DNA from: Kluyvera sp040932435 | GTDB taxonomy: Bacteria; Pseudomonadota; Gammaproteobacteria; Enterobacterales; Enterobacteriaceae | Direction of reading: 5' to 3' | Assembly: GCF_040932435.1 (NCBI RefSeq) | Contig: NZ_JBFQGA010000015.1 | Location: forward strand, 13,298-77,297 | Length of the DNA: 64,000 nucleotides | Part shown: positions 61,920 to 64,000 of the stretch, piece by piece | How positions within the stretch are numbered: the first letter of the stretch is position 1 | Layout: the number at the start of each line of letters is the position of its first letter | Made by a program: the position numbers and the translations under genes | The notes under the pieces: model-generated | The model's database searches: none | The model's input: the letters and a program-made list of their open reading frames with translations, nothing else | Told to the model about the DNA's origin: nothing

Positions 61920-63233
61920 TTAACTGACTGATTTTAATAATCCTCTACTGCTCGTTTTTGGCCTCTGGGGCATCAATGGGGCAAAATCGGCCAGCTTCTG
62001 ATTTAGCATTGCGATCTGCTCTGCGCTACTGTCAGCCATCCACGCGCCGTAAACATTGAACACCATTTGGGCGCTTGAATGTCCCATCTGGTTAGCAATG
62101 AAGCTCGGGTTTGCTCCAGCAGACAATGACCAGCAAGCATAAGTGTGCCGTGACTGGTACGCTTTCCGATGCCTGAGCCCAGCGCGCTTCAGTGCGGCAT
62201 CCCATGAGTCGCCAACCGAATCAACCTTGTAGATAAATCCGACCTGCTCACATCGCCTGACTATCTGTGGGTTAAAGACGAACGTGCATTCATGATTCAC
62301 CGAACGGTTATACTCTCGTAGCTTCACATCGATGTGATGTTGCTTACCCAACTTTGTCATTTCAGCCTGATTTTTCAGGATGCTAAGCGCTGGCTGGATA
62401 AGATGCACCACCCGATCTGTACTGGCCTCGGTTTTCGGTAGAGTGAACTCGCCAAGTTTCGTATAATTGCGCCTGATGGTGATTGTACCCGCCTTCAGAT
62501 CAATATCTTCCCAGGCCAGGGAGACCAGTTCTCCGTGACGCATACCTGTGTATACTGCTAATGACCACAGGTTTTTCGTCTGCTGATGCCGGCATGCATC
62601 TATCAAACGAATAAATTCGTCACGAGTTAGTGGATCTGGTTCTGCCCTGGCTTTCTTAAGCGGCTTAATGCCATCAAAAGGATTTGTTTCCAGGTAACCG
62701 TGATCTGCAGCAAACTGAAACATCCCGGCAATAGTCGTCATGTAATAGTTCACAGTAACAACGCTGCGTCCTTTTGCTGGTTTCTTACTACTTGTCGAAC
62801 TCTGATAACCGGTCAGTAAATCTTTCCTGATGTACAGCAATTCCTCTTTAGTTACCGCTGAAACCAGGCGCCTTGCCCCAATTAATGGCACGACGTTTCT
62901 CGCTACTGACTCATACCGATTGAGTGCGTTTGCAGAAATTTCCATTTTCTTCAGATCCAGCCACTTTTTTTCAAGCTCTTTGACTGTGATTTCTTTCGAA
63001 CCCACCCCAAAAACTTTAAGGTTAGGTGAGTCAGGAAACTGTGCTGCATAGTCAAAGTTTCCGGTGCGGACGGCAAAGCATACCGATGTACGTAGTTCCC
63101 CGGCGATCTTCCTGTTCTTAGCGGTGTCAGGGACACCGAGGCTCTCCCTGACACGCTTACCTTTGTATCTAAACCAGATGCGTAATGTGCCACCGTGGTT
63201 TTCGACGCCTGTTGGATATGAGACTTTATCCAT
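61920..63233 (-). CDS. int: Phage tyrosine integrase (phiP27-like, yecE-specific)
   Basis: 437-residue tyrosine recombinase. An N-terminal arm-binding domain, core-binding domain (about 80-185), and catalytic domain with Arg232 (TGMRHGELVSL), Lys267 (LPKTEAS), Arg362-His363 (YQSRHTYA; the usual His of HxxR is Tyr359), His385 (MGHSS) and nucleophile Tyr395 (VYGAWM). It abuts the broken yecE gene. Integration in yecE is known for the Stx2e phage phiP27, whose integrase I believe this resembles. No toxin gene is visible in this window. Confidence 0.92.
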   Translation of the reverse strand: MDKVSYPTGVENHGGTLRIWFRYKGKRVRESLGVPDTAKNRKIAGELRTSVCFAVRTGNFDYAAQFPDSPNLKVFGVGSKEITVKELEKKWLDLKKMEISANALNRYESVARNVVPLIGARRLVSAVTKEELLYIRKDLLTGYQSSTSSKKPAKGRSVVTVNYYMTTIAGMFQFAADHGYLETNPFDGIKPLKKARAEPDPLTRDEFIRLIDACRHQQTKNLWSLAVYTGMRHGELVSLAWEDIDLKAGTITIRRNYTKLGEFTLPKTEASTDRVVHLIQPALSILKNQAEMTKLGKQHHIDVKLREYNRSVNHECTFVFNPQIVRRCEQVGFIYKVDSVGDSWDAALKRAGLRHRKAYQSRHTYACWSLSAGANPSFIANQMGHSSAQMVFNVYGAWMADSSAEQIAMLNQKLADFAPLMPQRPKTSSRGLLKSVS

Positions 63234-63288
63234 TGATTCCTCCAGACGCCCAAGAGCGATGTGAGCTTACCTTTTTCATGGTGTTAAA

Positions 63289-63525
63289 TCACCCTGGTTG
63301 CTTGTTTCTCAGTGATGCGACCCATGAATCAACTGCGTGTCTGTTGTACATGCATTCGCTGGACGGCTTCGGGCTGCCGTCAGGCGACATGTGGATATAT
63401 TCCCGGCCAACGAGCCAGCATTCTTTTCTGGCCCGGAGGATGGTTCCTGGCTTGAGCCCAGTGACAGCGATAAGAACGCTTTCGCAAACCCACTCATTCG
63501 GGGCGAGTTGGATAACATTGGTCAT
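63289..63525 (-). CDS. xis: Phage excisionase (DUF1233-like)
   Basis: 78-residue small basic protein directly upstream of the integrase, with NEWVCESVLIAVTGLKPGTILRARKECWLVGREY, a layout typical of lambdoid excisionase/recombination-directionality factors (winged-helix). It would control int-mediated excision. Stop lies about 55 bases before int. Confidence 0.83.
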   Translation of the reverse strand: MTNVIQLAPNEWVCESVLIAVTGLKPGTILRARKECWLVGREYIHMSPDGSPKPSSECMYNRHAVDSWVASLRNKQPG

Positions 63526-63566
63526 AATTTTTTCTCCAAATAAACCGGCTGCACCCGGTGGAATAT

Positions 63567-63908
63567 TTAGCGTTTGCTGGTGGTTGTTGAGTCCAGAACT
63601 TCTGGATCCGGCGGTGCTCTGAACAGTGGCCCAGGAGCAACATCAAATCGACGCCATCGGATATCACAGGTGCGCACTTCGTTAGGTGATGACCACGCTA
63701 CGACGTCAGCTACCGGTTCGGTTGCATCCTTCCGGCGCTCCAGGAGCTCGTCTAACGCTTTTATCGCGTCAGCGGTGACATAGTCCTGGGTGCTGCCGTT
63801 TTTGTACGTGAGCGTGCTCTGTAGCGCGTCACGTACCCGGATAAGCCGCTCATCTGTCAGTCGGCCATTTGCAGGGTGGTTAGCTGGGTCTGTTAAGTTG
63901 GTTGTCAT
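63567..63908 (-). CDS. Phage early-region protein (Ea22-like accessory)
   Basis: 113-residue protein: DERLIRVRDALQSTLTYKNG, ALDELLERRKD and a C-terminal GPLFRAPPDPE motif, which recur in lambdoid early-left-region accessory proteins (Ead/Ea22 type). Function unknown. The ATG overlaps the upstream gene's TGA by 4 bases. Confidence 0.65.
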   Translation of the reverse strand: MTTNLTDPANHPANGRLTDERLIRVRDALQSTLTYKNGSTQDYVTADAIKALDELLERRKDATEPVADVVAWSSPNEVRTCDIRWRRFDVAPGPLFRAPPDPEVLDSTTTSKR

Positions 63909-64000
63909 GGCCTAATCTCCGTTCTTTCGCCCAGAATCCGAATCGCAATTCTTTCCCGCACGGTTAGCTGCCGGCGCTTACCGCGGGCGTTTACGATTTC
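63905..64000 (-). CDS. Phage protein, partial (C-terminal 31 residues)
   Basis: The leftward frame enters from the right edge and ends with a TGA that overlaps the next start codon (ATGA). Visible end: GKRRQLTVRERIAIRILGER plus six residues, basic and helical. It is too short to name. The 4-base overlap and phage setting support it as a real gene. Confidence 0.6.
   Translation of the reverse strand, partial: EIVNARGKRRQLTVRERIAIRILGERTEIRP

Noticed and set aside
1..64000. CRISPR arrays, tRNA or rRNA genes
   Set aside because: No regularly spaced direct repeats and no tRNA cloverleaf or rRNA sequence noticed in either strand.
61920..64000. Shiga-toxin or other virulence cargo in the prophage
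   Set aside because: Only integrase, excisionase and early-region genes are inside the window; cargo cannot be judged.

Overview
The window is a chromosomal segment of a motile enterobacterium in the Escherichia–Salmonella–Citrobacter group. The evidence is the E. coli/Salmonella-like flhDC–motAB–cheAW–tar–tap–cheRBYZ–flhBAE order, near-E. coli sequences of AraFGH, MotA, CheY, FlhC, ArgS and CmoAB, BIME/REP and ERIC repeats, and an azuC small-protein gene. A PBP2 paralogue between flhE and argS, at the position where Salmonella carries its extra PBP2, and a Salmonella-like second glutamate-dehydrogenase homologue favour the Salmonella/Citrobacter side over E. coli. The species cannot be fixed from the sequence alone.

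Layout: (1) 1-8.3 kb: the end of a second branched-chain amino-acid ABC operon (livM-G-F type), yecA, tam, a Glu/Leu dehydrogenase, tyrP, yecH, ftnA and yecR. (2) 8.3-19.6 kb: a membrane HD-GYP protein with two predicted periplasmic solute-binding-like domains, an RpiB-like isomerase, a DHA2-type MFS exporter, azuC, yecJ, ftnB, a DJ-1/PfpI protein, araFGH and uspC. The otsBA pair found between araH and uspC in E. coli is absent. (3) 19.6-33.8 kb: flhDC with a long control region, motAB-cheAW, then a leftward DctA-like symporter that splits the chemotaxis genes, then tar-tap-cheRBYZ. Good sigma-28 promoters lie inside flhC (for motA) and before tar. (4) 34.0-44.3 kb: accessory DNA between cheZ and flhB, with an AraC-type regulator, an MFS transporter and a GH78 alpha-L-rhamnosidase, followed by a leftward chaperone-usher fimbrial operon. 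(5) 44.8-48.4 kb: flhBAE. (6) 48.7-53.3 kb: two GPH symporters around a GH105 unsaturated rhamnogalacturonyl hydrolase, each transcript start preceded by a KdgR-box-like sequence. (7) 53.3-61.9 kb: PBP2 paralogue, argS, yecM, cutC, an ERIC element, cmoB, cmoA, yecN and the 3' part of yecE. (8) 61.9-64.0 kb: one end of a prophage integrated into yecE, with integrase, excisionase and two early-region genes.

Taken together, the flagellar locus has gathered surface and plant-glycan functions: fimbriae, a rhamnosidase, an unsaturated rhamnogalacturonyl hydrolase with transporters, a Tar-adjacent organic-acid/amino-acid symporter and a predicted c-di-GMP phosphodiesterase. The backbone is conventional. 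The novelty lies in these insertions and in the promoter arrangement around them.
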